This document shows positions 17,658-27,183 of a stretch of DNA of 64,000 nucleotides, piece by piece (the first letter of the stretch is position 1; each line of letters begins with the position of its first letter). Source of the DNA: Faecalibacterium taiwanense. GTDB taxonomy: Bacteria; Bacillota; Clostridia; Oscillospirales; Ruminococcaceae. The stretch spans positions 2,232,001 through 2,296,000 of the forward strand of contig NZ_CP155552.1 in assembly GCF_036632915.2 (NCBI RefSeq), in the 5' to 3' direction. Both the position numbers and the translations under genes were made by a program. Below the pieces are notes generated by a model. The model made no database searches and had not been told where the DNA came from. It worked only from the letters and a program-made list of their open reading frames with translations.

Positions 17658-19691
17658 ATGGCTCATTCCATCTCCCGCCGCCAGTTCCTGCAAGGCAGCG
17701 GCGCAGCCGCCCTTTCTGTAGCAGCGGCTGGTCTGCTGAGCAGCTGCGGCGGCTCTTCCGCTTCCAATGGCGGCAGCACCGGCGCTGCCGGCAGCAGCTC
17801 CACCTACACCGTGCTGTATTCCCGTCAGCCCGCCACCCTGAACTATCTGGTCTGCTCAGCTGATCCGGACCTTTACCACGGCACTCAGTGCATCGACACG
17901 CTGGTGGAGTACGACAACCGCGGCAAGATCCGGGAGGGCCTTGCCACTGCTTGGGAGTGGGATGCCGACAGCCTGACATGGACGTTCCACCTGCGGGATG
18001 AGAACTGGGTGGACTGCAACGGCGAGGTGCTTGGCCCTGTGACCGCGCAGGACTTTGTGGATGCGCTGGCCTATGTGCTGAACCCGGACTACGCTTCCTC
18101 CACTGCAAGCCTTGTCACCCCTTATGTGGCCGGTGCGGACGACTACTATAACTACTGCGTTTACCGCAACAACGCCAATAACGGCACCGTGGCCGAGGAC
18201 GGCACTACCTACGTCATTGATGCCAACGGCACCGTGACCGCCGCTGCCGCCGACGGCACCACCACCGAATACCCGGCTGTGGATTTTTCCACCGTGGGCG
18301 TGAAGGCTGTGGACGACCACACCCTGACCTACACGTTGAACTTCGACTTTCCCGGCTTCCTCAGCCTGTTGAGCTACGCTCCCTACGAGCCTGCCTACGG
18401 CCCGCTGCTGGAGGAGTTTGCCGACCAGTTCTGCACCAGCGCCGAGACCGCCTGCAGCTGCGGCGCGTTCTATCTGGCCGAGTACACTCCGCTGGAAAAC
18501 TGGGTGATGAAGAAGAACCCCGAAAACTACGATGCCGACAGCGTTTACATCGACACGGTGCGCTACATCTACAATCAGGAAGAGCTGATCAGCGGCCCGG
18601 AGATGGTCAAGCGCGGCGAGATCGATCAGGCTACCATCAGCTCCGACATTCTGGACAGCTGGCTGGCCGACGACACCACCAAGGACATGGTTTCCATGGA
18701 GCGCCCGGAAACCGGCAAGAGCTACTTCTACATCTTCAATTTCCTGCCCTACCGCCACGAGTTCTCAAACTGGACCGTGACCGGCGTGGATGCCCAGTAC
18801 GAGCCGGACAATTGGGCCAAGGCCATCAACTCCACCAACTTCCGCAGGGCTTTCCTGTATGCCATCAATCCGTCTGTGACGCTGGCCGTCACCGCGCCGG
18901 AAGGCTACGATAACTACAAGCTGCACACCATCACCCCGCCGTCCTTCTGTGCCAACAGCAAAGGCGTGGATTATACTGAGTGCGGCGGCCTTGCAAACCT
19001 CTCCGACTTCTTTGACGAAGCCAAGGCCAAAGAGTACCGTGATGCCGCCGTGGAAGAGCTGACCGCCGCCGGTGTCACCTTCCCTATCAAGATCCAGTAT
19101 CCGTACAACCCCGCTGTGGTGGACTGGGACAAGCAGTGTCAGGTGTTCAAGCAGCAGGTGGAAGCCGTGCTGAACGACGGCTTCGACTTCATCAGCATCA
19201 TCATCACGCAGGGTCCGTCCGACAACTTCCTGAATGCGGTGCGCCGGGTGGGTGCCTACCAGCTGATGTCCTACTACTGGGGTGCCGATTACTCCGACCC
19301 CGAGACCGAGGTGTACCCCTTCTATCAGGAAGCCGGCGACCGCGGCACCTGCTACAGCTTCCTGCGCACCGGCGTGGAGGACGGCATCGTGACCGGCGAG
19401 ACCGCCGACCTCGTGATGCAGTACATGTCCATGGTGGAGAACGCCAAGACCATCACCGAGGATCTGGATGCCCGGTACGAAGCTTTTGCAGATGCAGAAG
19501 CTTTTCTGATCGAGAACGCACTGGTCATCCCGCTGGGGATGCCGGTGCCGCCCTACATTGCCACCCGCCTGAACCTGTGGGAGGGCCAGTACGCGCCCAC
19601 AGGCCTTTCCACCAACCGTCTGAAGGGCGTGCACATCCTCGACCATTACGTTTCCATGGAGGAGTACAACCAGAACCGCGACGCCCGGTAA
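17658..19691 (+). CDS. Oligopeptide ABC transporter substrate-binding lipoprotein (SBP_bac_5)
   Basis: 677 residues. The N-terminus MAHSISRRQFLQGSGAAAL has a twin-arginine-like SRRQFL and a lipobox LLSSC (Cys30), followed by a Ser/Gly linker, so it is an exported membrane-anchored lipoprotein. The body has family-5 features (LNYLVCSADPDLYHGTQCID, VTAQDFVDALAYVLNP, TDYTYTLNF-like strands, FRRAFLYAINP). It would deliver peptides to the permease/ATPase set starting at 19948. AAGAAGG precedes ATG 17658; an upstream in-frame ATG at 17475 lies inside the preceding gene and is rejected. An A-family repeat separates it from the permease genes. Confidence 0.9.
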   Translation: MAHSISRRQFLQGSGAAALSVAAAGLLSSCGGSSASNGGSTGAAGSSSTYTVLYSRQPATLNYLVCSADPDLYHGTQCIDTLVEYDNRGKIREGLATAWEWDADSLTWTFHLRDENWVDCNGEVLGPVTAQDFVDALAYVLNPDYASSTASLVTPYVAGADDYYNYCVYRNNANNGTVAEDGTTYVIDANGTVTAAAADGTTTEYPAVDFSTVGVKAVDDHTLTYTLNFDFPGFLSLLSYAPYEPAYGPLLEEFADQFCTSAETACSCGAFYLAEYTPLENWVMKKNPENYDADSVYIDTVRYIYNQEELISGPEMVKRGEIDQATISSDILDSWLADDTTKDMVSMERPETGKSYFYIFNFLPYRHEFSNWTVTGVDAQYEPDNWAKAINSTNFRRAFLYAINPSVTLAVTAPEGYDNYKLHTITPPSFCANSKGVDYTECGGLANLSDFFDEAKAKEYRDAAVEELTAAGVTFPIKIQYPYNPAVVDWDKQCQVFKQQVEAVLNDGFDFISIIITQGPSDNFLNAVRRVGAYQLMSYYWGADYSDPETEVYPFYQEAGDRGTCYSFLRTGVEDGIVTGETADLVMQYMSMVENAKTITEDLDARYEAFADAEAFLIENALVIPLGMPVPPYIATRLNLWEGQYAPTGLSTNRLKGVHILDHYVSMEEYNQNRDAR

Positions 19692-19703
19692 AAACTGAAT
19701 CGG

Positions 19704-19837
19704 AAACTCCCCCAGTCTGCTGCGCAGACAGCCCCCTCTGGGATGGGGCCTCTGGCGAAACCGGAAACTTTCCCGTCATGCCAAGGGCTCCCTCCCCGAG
19801 GGAGCTGGCTTTGCGCAGCAAAGGCTGAGGGAGTTTT
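19704..19837. repeat. Interspersed palindromic repeat, family A, copy 4
   Basis: Outer inverted ends AAACTCCCCCAG and CTGAGGGAGTTTTT, inner TCTGGCGAAACCGGAAAC, CATGCCAAGGGCTCCCTCC and GGGAGCTGGCTTTGCGCAGC. The terminal stem plus T run could act as a terminator after the binding-protein gene. Confidence 0.8.
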
Positions 19838-19905
19838 TGTTTGCTCCCCATTTTTCCCGCAAAAACTCACAAATCACTTTCCAAACGTAAGATTTTGCGT
19901 TATTC

Positions 19906-19911
19906 TATACT
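19906..19911 (+). promoter_or_regulatory. Probable -10 element for the permease/ATPase genes
   Basis: TATACT lies 37 bases before the first permease start; no good -35 at 17 bases. An imperfect inverted repeat (ACGTAA / TTGCGT, about 19885-19900) lies just upstream and could be an activator site. Confidence 0.45.
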
Positions 19912-19947
19912 TATCTGTATTTATAAAGAAAAGAGAGGTGCACAGCT

Positions 19948-20889
19948 ATGGTGCAATATCTCGCAAAACGCATCGGGCGCTCCATTCTGACCCTGTTCGT
20001 CATTGTGACGCTGGTGTTCTGCCTGCTGCGGCTCATGCCGGTGGAAGGCTACTTTGCAAACTACGAAAAAATGACCGAGGCACAGATCCAGGCCGGGCTG
20101 CAGTCCATGGGCCTGCTGGACCCGCTGCCGGTGCAGATCGGCCATTTCTGGCGGGATGCGCTGCACGGTGATCTGGGCGTGAGCCACATTTACAAGCTCA
20201 ACGCTCCCGTGACCAAGATCCTTGCCCAGAAGCTGCCCATTTCCATCGAAATGGGTGTGCTGGCCATGCTGCTGAGCCTTGTGCTGGGCATCCCGCTGGG
20301 CCTTGTCATGGGCCGTTATAAGGGTCGCTGGCCGGATAAGCTGGGCACGGCATTCATCGTGCTCATTCAGGCGGTGCCTGCGGCAGTGTACTTTTTGTAT
20401 ATCCAGATGTACGGCACCACCGCCATGGGCGTGGGCCTGCTGTTCGATGCCGCCAACTGGCGCTATTGGGTGCTGCCGGTGTGCAGCATGAGCCTTGCAA
20501 ACCTTGCGTTCTACGCCATGTGGCTGCGCCGCTATATGGTGGACGAGAGCAACAAGGACTACGTCAAGCTGGCCCGCGCCAAGGGCGTGAGCGAGAACAA
20601 TATCGCCCTGCACCACGTATTCCGCAACGCCATGGTGCCGCTGGTGCAGTACATTCCCTCCGCATTCCTGAACACCGTCGTCGGCTCCATCTACATCGAA
20701 AGCCTGTACAGCATCCCGGGCATGGGCGGTCTGCTGGTCACCTGTGTGCAGCGCCACGACAATACCATGGTGCAGGGCATCGTGCTGCTGTACGCCTGCG
20801 TGGGCATCATCGGCCTGATTTTGGGCGATGTGCTCATGGTACTCATTGATCCCCGCATCAACTTTGGCAAGAAAGAAGGTGGACGCTGA
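19948..20889 (+). CDS. Peptide ABC transporter permease, DppB/OppB type
   Basis: 313 residues, six predicted membrane segments. The N-terminus MVQYLAKRIGRSILTLFVIVT is typical of OppB, and the EAA-type loop that contacts the ATPase is DYVKLARAKGVSENNIALHH (residues about 205-224). The C-terminal half has IESLYSIPGMGGL, another family hallmark. GAGAGG precedes the ATG. Its stop overlaps the next start by one base (TGATG), so translation is coupled. Confidence 0.92.
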   Translation: MVQYLAKRIGRSILTLFVIVTLVFCLLRLMPVEGYFANYEKMTEAQIQAGLQSMGLLDPLPVQIGHFWRDALHGDLGVSHIYKLNAPVTKILAQKLPISIEMGVLAMLLSLVLGIPLGLVMGRYKGRWPDKLGTAFIVLIQAVPAAVYFLYIQMYGTTAMGVGLLFDAANWRYWVLPVCSMSLANLAFYAMWLRRYMVDESNKDYVKLARAKGVSENNIALHHVFRNAMVPLVQYIPSAFLNTVVGSIYIESLYSIPGMGGLLVTCVQRHDNTMVQGIVLLYACVGIIGLILGDVLMVLIDPRINFGKKEGGR

Positions 20890-21920
20890 TGCTCTCTTTT
20901 CTGAAACGCGAAAAATCGAAGCAGCTGGAGGACCAGCTGAATGCTGCTCAGGCACAGCGCCGCACCGGCTGGGAAAATCTGCCGGAGGATGAGCTGTTCA
21001 CCCCCGCCGGGTTCAGTGAGGAACAGGCCGAAGCCACCGCCAGCTCCAACTACAGCTACTGGGGCAGCACCTTCCGTGCCTTTTTCAAGAACAAGTTCGC
21101 CGTGGCCCTGCTGATCGCGCTGGTGGTCGTGGTTGCCTTTGCCTTCATCCAGCCCCACCTGCCCGGTCAGGCAGACCCGAACCTGTGCGCCGTGGACCCT
21201 GTGACCGGCATCCAGTACCGCAACATCGCCCCTGGGCAGGACGGCTTTATCTGGGGTTCCAACTCCATCGGTCAGGACCTGTGGGCACGCATCTGGGCCG
21301 GTGCACGCACCAGTCTGACTATCGCCTTCTTCGTGGCCCTCATCGAAGCTGTGGTGGGCATTACCGCCGGTGTGCTGTGGGGCTATGTGCGCGGGCTGGA
21401 CTTTGTGTTCACCGAGCTGTACAACATCTTCGATAACATTCCCACCGCCATCGTGCTGATCCTCATTTCCTATGTAGCCACCCCCAGCATCTGGACCATG
21501 GTCCTTGGCATGGCCATCAAGGGCTGGATCGAAATGGCACGCTTCATCCGCAACCAGATCCTCATTATCCGCGACCGGGATTATAATGTGGCTTCCCGCT
21601 GCATCGGCACGCCCACCATCCGCATCGTGCTGCGCAACCTGCTGCCCTACCTCGTCTCGGTCATCATGCTGCGCATGGCCCTCACCATCCCGGAAGCCAT
21701 TGGCAACGAGGTGTTCATCACCTACATCGGTCTGGGCCTGTCCGTGGAGACCCCCTCGCTGGGCAACCTGGTCAACGATGGCCGCAAGGTGATGATGCAG
21801 GCCGGGCTGCGCTACCAGCTGCTGTACCCCACCCTCATCCTGAGCTTTGTTACCATTGCGTTCTATCTGATCGGCAACGCCTTCTCGGATGCTGCCGATC
21901 CGAAGAACCATCTGCAGTAA
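20889..21920 (+). CDS. Peptide ABC transporter permease, DppC/OppC type
   Basis: 343 residues. A cytoplasmic N-terminal extension of about 60 residues precedes the first membrane segment (NKFAVALLIALVVVVAFAFI). The partner motif GQDLWARIWAGARTSL and the EAA loop DYNVASRCIGTPTIRIVLRN are typical of OppC. Together with the preceding gene it forms the heterodimeric pore. Thirteen bases separate it from the ATPase gene. Confidence 0.92.
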   Translation: MLSFLKREKSKQLEDQLNAAQAQRRTGWENLPEDELFTPAGFSEEQAEATASSNYSYWGSTFRAFFKNKFAVALLIALVVVVAFAFIQPHLPGQADPNLCAVDPVTGIQYRNIAPGQDGFIWGSNSIGQDLWARIWAGARTSLTIAFFVALIEAVVGITAGVLWGYVRGLDFVFTELYNIFDNIPTAIVLILISYVATPSIWTMVLGMAIKGWIEMARFIRNQILIIRDRDYNVASRCIGTPTIRIVLRNLLPYLVSVIMLRMALTIPEAIGNEVFITYIGLGLSVETPSLGNLVNDGRKVMMQAGLRYQLLYPTLILSFVTIAFYLIGNAFSDAADPKNHLQ

Positions 21921-21932
21921 GGAGGGGATATC

Positions 21933-22985
21933 ATGGAACACAACCAGCTCATTCTCTCCGCAAAAGATGTCAACATCCAGTTCAACCTGCGTGGAAAAGT
22001 GCTGCACGCCATCCGTGGCATCGATCTTGACCTCTATCAGGGAGAGGTGCTTGCCATCGTAGGCGAGAGCGGCTCCGGCAAGAGCGTTTTTACCAAGAGC
22101 TTCATGGGCCTGCTGGATGCCAACGGCTCCATTACCAGCGGCACCATTGATTACTACGGCATGGCGGACGGCAAGCCGCTGCGCCTTTCTGACCTCAGAA
22201 CCGAAAAGGACTGGCTGCGGGTACGCGGCCGCGAGATCGCCATGGTCATGCAGGACCCCATGACCAGCCTGAACCCGCTGAAGACCATCGGGGCACAGAT
22301 CATGGAAGCCGTTGCCCTGCATCAGGGCTTAAAGGGCGCTGCCGCCAAGGAAAAAACGCTGGAATACCTGCGGGATGTGGGCATCTCTGACCCGGAAAAG
22401 CGCTTTAAGCAGTACCCGCACGAGTTTTCCGGCGGCATGCGCCAGCGTGTGGTCATTGCCATTGCGGTGGCCTGCAGCCCCAAGATCCTGATCTGCGACG
22501 AGCCTACCACCGCACTGGACGTGACCATTCAAGCCCAGATTTTGCAGCTTTTGAAGGAGATGCGGTTCAAGTACGATCTGACCATCGTCATGATCACCCA
22601 CGATCTGGGCGTTGTGGCAAACATTGCAGACCGCGTGGCTGTGATGTACGCAGGCGACATTGTGGAGATCGGCACTGCTGACGAAATTTATTACGATCCC
22701 CGCCACCCCTACACATGGGCACTGCTTTCCAGTATGCCGCAGATGGGCGTGAAGGGCGAGGACCTGTTCAACATCGTGGGCACACCGCCAAACCTGTTTG
22801 CGGAAATTCGCGGCGATGCTTTTGCACCCCGCAACCCGCAGGCACTGAAGATCGATTTTGTCAAGCGCCCGCCTTACTTTGAGGTAACGCCCACCCACAA
22901 GGCCAAAACATGGCTGCTGGACCCCCGGGCACCCAAGATCGAGCCGCCTGCTGCGGTAAAAATGCTGCGAGAGGAGGGGCTGTAA
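21933..22985 (+). CDS. Peptide ABC transporter ATP-binding protein, DppD/OppD type
   Basis: 350 residues. Walker [10 protein letters not shown]-loop [10 protein letters not shown], signature FSGGMRQRV, Walker [13 protein letters not shown] and switch His in MITHDLGVV. The C-terminal oligopeptide/dipeptide extension ([13 protein letters not shown] and [13 protein letters not shown]) is present; the family's usual Fe-S Cys cluster is not visible there. It energises import with the next subunit. GGAGGGG precedes ATG 21933. Confidence 0.93.
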   Translation: MEHNQLILSAKDVNIQFNLRGKVLHAIRGIDLDLYQGEVLAIVGESGSGKSVFTKSFMGLLDANGSITSGTIDYYGMADGKPLRLSDLRTEKDWLRVRGREIAMVMQDPMTSLNPLKTIGAQIMEAVALHQGLKGAAAKEKTLEYLRDVGISDPEKRFKQYPHEFSGGMRQRVVIAIAVACSPKILICDEPTTALDVTIQAQILQLLKEMRFKYDLTIVMITHDLGVVANIADRVAVMYAGDIVEIGTADEIYYDPRHPYTWALLSSMPQMGVKGEDLFNIVGTPPNLFAEIRGDAFAPRNPQALKIDFVKRPPYFEVTPTHKAKTWLLDPRAPKIEPPAAVKMLREEGL

Positions 22986-22986
22986 G

Positions 22987-23916
22987 ATGGAAAATGAACG
23001 CGAAGTTCTTTTGGAAGTGAACCACCTGAACGTAACCTACGGCTCCGGCAAAAAAGCATATGAAGCTGTGCAGGATGCCAACTTTAAAATTTATAAGGGC
23101 GAGACCTTCGGCCTTGTAGGCGAAAGCGGCAGCGGCAAAACTACCATTGGCCGGGCCATCCTGCGCATCCTGCCAACTTCCGGCGGCGAGATCCTTTATA
23201 AAGGCCAGAAGATCAACGGCAGAATTTCCCGCCATCTGGACAGGCAGATCATCAAAGAGATCCAGATGATCTTTCAGGACCCGCAGTCCTCGCTGAACGA
23301 GCGCGCCAAGGTGAGCTATATCGTGGGCGAAGGCCTGCAGAACGTCCGGCCTGATCTTTCCACCGCCCAGCAGGAGGAAAAGGTGCGTCAGGCTCTGCTG
23401 GACGTGGGTCTGCTGCCGGAATTTGCCTCCCGCTTCCCGCACGAATTTTCCGGCGGACAGCGCCAGCGCATCGGCATTGCCCGGGCCCTGATCGTGGAGC
23501 CGGAGTTCATCGTTGCCGATGAGCCCATCAGTGCACTGGATATGTCCATCCGTGCACAGGTGCTGAACCTGCTGCGCCGCCTGCAGAAGGAACGCGGCAT
23601 CACCTACCTGTTCATCGCCCACGATCTTTCCGTGATGCGCTACATCTCCGACCGCATCGCCGTCATCCACAAGGGCCGCATCGTGGAGCTGGCCGGGGCC
23701 GAAGAGTTGACAGCCCACGCCATCCACCCCTATACCCGCAGCCTGCTTTCCTCCATTCCCATGCCGGACCCCCGCCGGGAGCGGCAGAAAAAGCTGCTGG
23801 TGTACGACCCCGCCATGCACGACTACTCCAGAGAGGCCCCCCAGTGGCGCGAACTGCGGCCTGAGCATTTTGTACTGTGCAGCGCTGCCGAAGCCGAGCA
23901 GTGGCTGCTGCGCTGA
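22987..23916 (+). CDS. Peptide ABC transporter ATP-binding protein, DppF/OppF type
   Basis: 309 residues. Walker [11 protein letters not shown]-loop [10 protein letters not shown], signature FSGGQRQRI, Walker [13 protein letters not shown], switch IAHDLSVM, and the [12 protein letters not shown] motif of the OppF C-terminal extension. It starts one base after the stop of the partner ATPase. A small hairpin (CCCGA / TCGGG, 23919-23932) just after the stop may be a weak terminator. Confidence 0.93.
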   Translation: MENEREVLLEVNHLNVTYGSGKKAYEAVQDANFKIYKGETFGLVGESGSGKTTIGRAILRILPTSGGEILYKGQKINGRISRHLDRQIIKEIQMIFQDPQSSLNERAKVSYIVGEGLQNVRPDLSTAQQEEKVRQALLDVGLLPEFASRFPHEFSGGQRQRIGIARALIVEPEFIVADEPISALDMSIRAQVLNLLRRLQKERGITYLFIAHDLSVMRYISDRIAVIHKGRIVELAGAEELTAHAIHPYTRSLLSSIPMPDPRRERQKKLLVYDPAMHDYSREAPQWRELRPEHFVLCSAAEAEQWLLR

Positions 23917-23981
23917 CCCCCGACATTTCGGGCTGAATCGTTGTTTTACGGCTCTTTTACGCAACATTCAAAGTTTATTTC

Positions 23982-24010
23982 TTGACATTCTCCGGCAGCT
24001 CCACTACAAT
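23982..24010 (+). promoter_or_regulatory. Promoter of the acyl-CoA ligase gene
   Basis: Perfect TTGACA (23982-23987), 17-base spacer and TACAAT (24005-24010). The transcript would have a leader of about 120 bases. Confidence 0.85.
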
Positions 24011-24058
24011 AGAATCTACATCATTGATTCTGATTTTTGAGTTATTAGCGTGTTCTGA

Positions 24059-24096
24059 CCGGCGGCTTTCATCTTCTTTGCAAAGCTGTCGGCTTT
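24059..24096 (+). promoter_or_regulatory. Terminator-like hairpin in the acyl-CoA ligase leader
   Basis: CCGGCGGCTTT pairs with AAAGCTGTCGG, followed by CTTTTAG. It lies within the 5' UTR, about 42 bases before the start codon. No known riboswitch consensus was recognised around it. Confidence 0.4.
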
Positions 24097-24137
24097 TAGC
24101 AATGAAAAGAAGAAGAAAGAAAAGAGGACTTTATTCT

Positions 24138-25874
24138 ATGACTACTGAACAGCATGAACCGCTCTATGCGTCCACTGCGAAGCCCTGGCTGAAGTACTAT
24201 GACCAGAAATACATCGACATGCCTCTTCCTAAGTGCAGCGCCTTTGAGTATCTCTGCCATCAGAACAAGAACCATCTGAGCGAGACCGCCCTGGAGTATT
24301 ATGGCCGCAAATTCACCTTTGCAGACCTCTTTGTGAATGTCAAGAAAACCGCTGCCGCCTTCCGTGCTCTCGGCGTGAAGAAGGGCGACATCATCACCGT
24401 TGTCAGTGTGATGACCCCCGAGGTGATCTATGCCTTCTACGCTGTCGATATGATCGGCGCAACGCTGAATCTGGTGGACCCGCGCTACAGCGTTGAGGGT
24501 ATCCACGAGTACATCGAAGAGGTAGATTCCCGCCTGCTGATCTGCCTGAATGTGACCTATGAGCGCTGCCACAAGGCAGAAAAGCGCACCAATGTGGAGC
24601 GCGTTCTGGTCATCAGCCCCGCAGACTCTCTGCCGCTGCATCTGGCCGTCGGCTACAAGCTGACCAACCCCGATAAGAACCGCTACAAGTCCAATGTGAT
24701 CCACTGGAAGGACTTTATTGCACAGGGCAAGGATCAGAGCATGAACGCCGAACCCTACGACCCGCAGCACGCCTGCGTGGTGGTGCACACCGGCGGCACC
24801 ACCGGTTCGCCCAAGGGCGTTATGCTGACCGACGACTGCTTTAACTCTCTGGCCCACGAATTCATCGCCCAGAGCAACCTGTTCTGCCGCGGCCAGAAGC
24901 TGATGAACGTCATGCCTCCGTTCATTGCCTACGGCTATGCCTGCGGCGTGCACATGCCGCTGGTCATGGGCCTGCACGTCGTCATCATCCCCAATCTGGA
25001 CCCCGACAAGCTGGGCACACTGATCTGGAAGCACAAGCCCGAGCACATGTTCGGCGTTCCGGCCCACTACCAGCAGATGGCAGCTTCTCCGCTGCTCAAG
25101 AAGAAGAAGGATCTCTCCTTCATCCGCAACTATGCCGCCGGCGGCGACTCGCTGCCGCTGGGCGCTGAGCTGACTGTGAACGAGTTCCTGAAGGCGCACA
25201 ACGTGGAATATCCGCTGGCCAAGGGCTACGGCATGACCGAGGTCGCCTCTGCCGCTACCGTTGCCGCCGGCAACGTGACCAAGCCCGGCAGCGTGGGCAT
25301 TCCCATGCTGAACACGGTGGTGTCCATTTTTGAGCCTGGCACCGAGACCGAACTGCCCATCGGTGAGCGCGGCGAGATCTGCATCTGCACCCCCACCGTC
25401 ATGAAGGGCTACTACAATAAGCCCGAGGAGACCGACATGATCCTGCGCCGCCATGCAGACGGCCAGATCTGGGCACACACCGGCGATGTCGGCTACATGG
25501 ACGAGGACGGCTTTGTGTATCTGGATTCCCGCATCAAGCGCATGATCATCCGTCACGATGGCTTCAAGGTGTTCCCGTCCATGATCGAGAACGTCATCAG
25601 CCGCCACCCGGCCGTGCATCAGTGCTCGGTGGTGGGCTGCACCGATAAGGACCATGTGCAGGGCCGTCTGCCTTTCGTGTATGTGGTGCTGGACCCGGAA
25701 GGCGACAAGAAAAAGCGCCAGATCGTGCGGGAACTGCGCCAGCTGTGCAATGAAGAGCTGCCGGAGTATGTGCAGCCGGTGGGCTACAAGTTCATCTCCG
25801 AAATGCCCTTTACCCCTGTTGGCAAGGTGGACTACCGCAAGCTGGAAGAAGAGATCACTCCCCGCGATTACTGA
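24138..25874 (+). CDS. AMP-forming acyl-CoA synthetase / ligase
   Basis: 578 residues of the ANL superfamily. Motifs: the P-loop VHTGGTTGSPKGVMLT (about residue 215-230), the aromatic motif GYGMTEVAS, the ribose-binding Asp in HTGDVGYMDEDGF and the hinge/catalytic Lys near the end (FTPVGKVDYRKLE). It activates a carboxylate as acyl-AMP and usually loads it on CoA. No signal peptide; no partner genes. Medium- or long-chain fatty acid is the likely substrate but is not shown by the sequence. AGAGGA precedes ATG 24138; the longer upstream frame overlaps the promoter. Confidence 0.88.
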   Translation: MTTEQHEPLYASTAKPWLKYYDQKYIDMPLPKCSAFEYLCHQNKNHLSETALEYYGRKFTFADLFVNVKKTAAAFRALGVKKGDIITVVSVMTPEVIYAFYAVDMIGATLNLVDPRYSVEGIHEYIEEVDSRLLICLNVTYERCHKAEKRTNVERVLVISPADSLPLHLAVGYKLTNPDKNRYKSNVIHWKDFIAQGKDQSMNAEPYDPQHACVVVHTGGTTGSPKGVMLTDDCFNSLAHEFIAQSNLFCRGQKLMNVMPPFIAYGYACGVHMPLVMGLHVVIIPNLDPDKLGTLIWKHKPEHMFGVPAHYQQMAASPLLKKKKDLSFIRNYAAGGDSLPLGAELTVNEFLKAHNVEYPLAKGYGMTEVASAATVAAGNVTKPGSVGIPMLNTVVSIFEPGTETELPIGERGEICICTPTVMKGYYNKPEETDMILRRHADGQIWAHTGDVGYMDEDGFVYLDSRIKRMIIRHDGFKVFPSMIENVISRHPAVHQCSVVGCTDKDHVQGRLPFVYVVLDPEGDKKKRQIVRELRQLCNEELPEYVQPVGYKFISEMPFTPVGKVDYRKLEEEITPRDY

Positions 25875-25907
25875 TCCTGAACTTCACCCTGTAATTTTTC
25901 AGACACT

Positions 25908-25936
25908 GAGCTCTCCCGAAAGGGAGAGCTTTTTTG
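25908..25936 (+). terminator. Terminator after the acyl-CoA ligase gene
   Basis: AGCTCTCCCGAAAGGGAGAGCT, i.e. a 9-bp stem with GAAA-type loop, followed by TTTTT. Confidence 0.85.
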
Positions 25937-25989
25937 TATGGAAGAAACCGCAGAATACGGACGCAGCGATGGCCGCAATTTTTTGAATT

Positions 25990-26025
25990 TTGTCAGTTGA
26001 CAATTTTTACTTTCCATTTTATCAT
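25990..26025 (+). promoter_or_regulatory. Promoter with overlapping palindrome for the SGNH hydrolase gene
   Basis: TTGACA (25997-26002), 17-base spacer and TATCAT (26020-26025). The -35 is part of the perfect inverted repeat TTGTCA-GT-TGACAA (25990-26003), a possible repressor site. Confidence 0.65.
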
Positions 26026-26079
26026 AGAGACAACAGCTGTGCCGCACAGGTGCAGTCATTCCAGAAAGAAGGAATTACA

Positions 26080-27117
26080 ATGAAAAACAAAAAGTTTGCC
26101 AGCTTTCTGGCCGCAGCGGCAGCGCTTGTGCTGCTGGCCATGCCTGCATTTGCTGCCGACGAACAGACGGAGCTGCCTGCCGCCGAAGCAGCAGAGGTGC
26201 AGCAGGAGCAGACCGCAGCGCCTGCCGAGCAGGAGACCGCCCTGCCCGCCGATGCCCAGACAGCCGGCGAACCGGAGCAGCAGCTCACCTATGTGGCGCT
26301 GGGCGACAGCATCACCTCCGGTGTCGGCCTTGCCGATATGAAATACAACATCGCCCAGATCGGCTACGATCTGCAGCCGAACTTTGAGGGCTACCCTTCC
26401 CAATGCTACACCGCCCTTGTGGGCAAGGGCCTTGGGCTGGACCGCCAGCACGCGATCAATCTGGGCCTGCCCGGCCTGATGAGCCCTGACATGCTGGATA
26501 TGGTGCAGAACAGCGCCATGCCCAAGATGAATCAGGCTTCCGGCGCATATTACGTCTACCCGGAATATCAGGAGTATCTGCGCAAGGCCGATATCATTTC
26601 CATCCAGATCGGCTCCAACGACGCGCTGGTGCCCTGCATCGTGGGTCTGGGCGAGGCCACCAACTGGAAGAGCGAGCAGCTTGCCGCACTGATGGTCAGC
26701 GGTGCCCTGCGTGATTTCAACTTCCAGAAGCTTGGGCTCTTCCTCGAAGCGCTGAACCGTATGACCCTTACCTTTGACGAGAGCCGCGCCACCAACCGCC
26801 TGCTGTTCCGCGGCATGGATGAGATCTGCGATCAGGCCTATACCAATGTGACCGCCAGCCTGCCGCAGATCGTGGCCAGTATCCGCGCACTGAACCCGGA
26901 TGCCAAAATCGTGCTGCTGGGTTACACCAACCCCGTGCCTCTGCTGCCCGCATGGAACCGCTATTTCAGCAAATTGAACCGCTTTGCCAAAGACCTTGCC
27001 GCACAGGAAGGCTTGATCTATGTGGACATTCCCCGTGCGCAGACCGCTGCCGACGGCCACCCCACCGTTAAGGGCCACCAGTACATTGCACAGCAGATCC
27101 TGAATGCGATCCAGTAA
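26080..27117 (+). CDS. Secreted SGNH/GDSL-family hydrolase
   Basis: 345 residues. A signal peptide (MKNKKFASFLAAAAALVLLA, cleavage after AFA at about 25) is followed by a 40-residue Ala/Glu/Gln linker. The catalytic fold begins at VALGDSITSG (Ser77 nucleophile), with NLGLPGL (block II), IGSNDA (block III Asn) and DGHPTVKGH near the C-terminus (Asp-x-x-His). It is an extracytoplasmic esterase/lipase with unknown substrate, perhaps acting on cell-wall or host acetyl or acyl groups. AAGAAGG precedes ATG 26080. Monocistronic. Confidence 0.88.
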   Translation: MKNKKFASFLAAAAALVLLAMPAFAADEQTELPAAEAAEVQQEQTAAPAEQETALPADAQTAGEPEQQLTYVALGDSITSGVGLADMKYNIAQIGYDLQPNFEGYPSQCYTALVGKGLGLDRQHAINLGLPGLMSPDMLDMVQNSAMPKMNQASGAYYVYPEYQEYLRKADIISIQIGSNDALVPCIVGLGEATNWKSEQLAALMVSGALRDFNFQKLGLFLEALNRMTLTFDESRATNRLLFRGMDEICDQAYTNVTASLPQIVASIRALNPDAKIVLLGYTNPVPLLPAWNRYFSKLNRFAKDLAAQEGLIYVDIPRAQTAADGHPTVKGHQYIAQQILNAIQ

Positions 27118-27130
27118 TTCTTTATGACCA

Positions 27131-27170
27131 AAAACAGCCGGCCTCCGCGCAGGAGACCGGCTGTTTCTTT
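27131..27170. terminator. Terminator between convergent SGNH and ABC-exporter genes
   Basis: AAACAGCCGG pairs with CCGGCTGTTT, with A-rich and T-rich flanks, so it can act in both directions. Confidence 0.85.
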
Positions 27171-27183
27171 GTAGAACCCGTTT

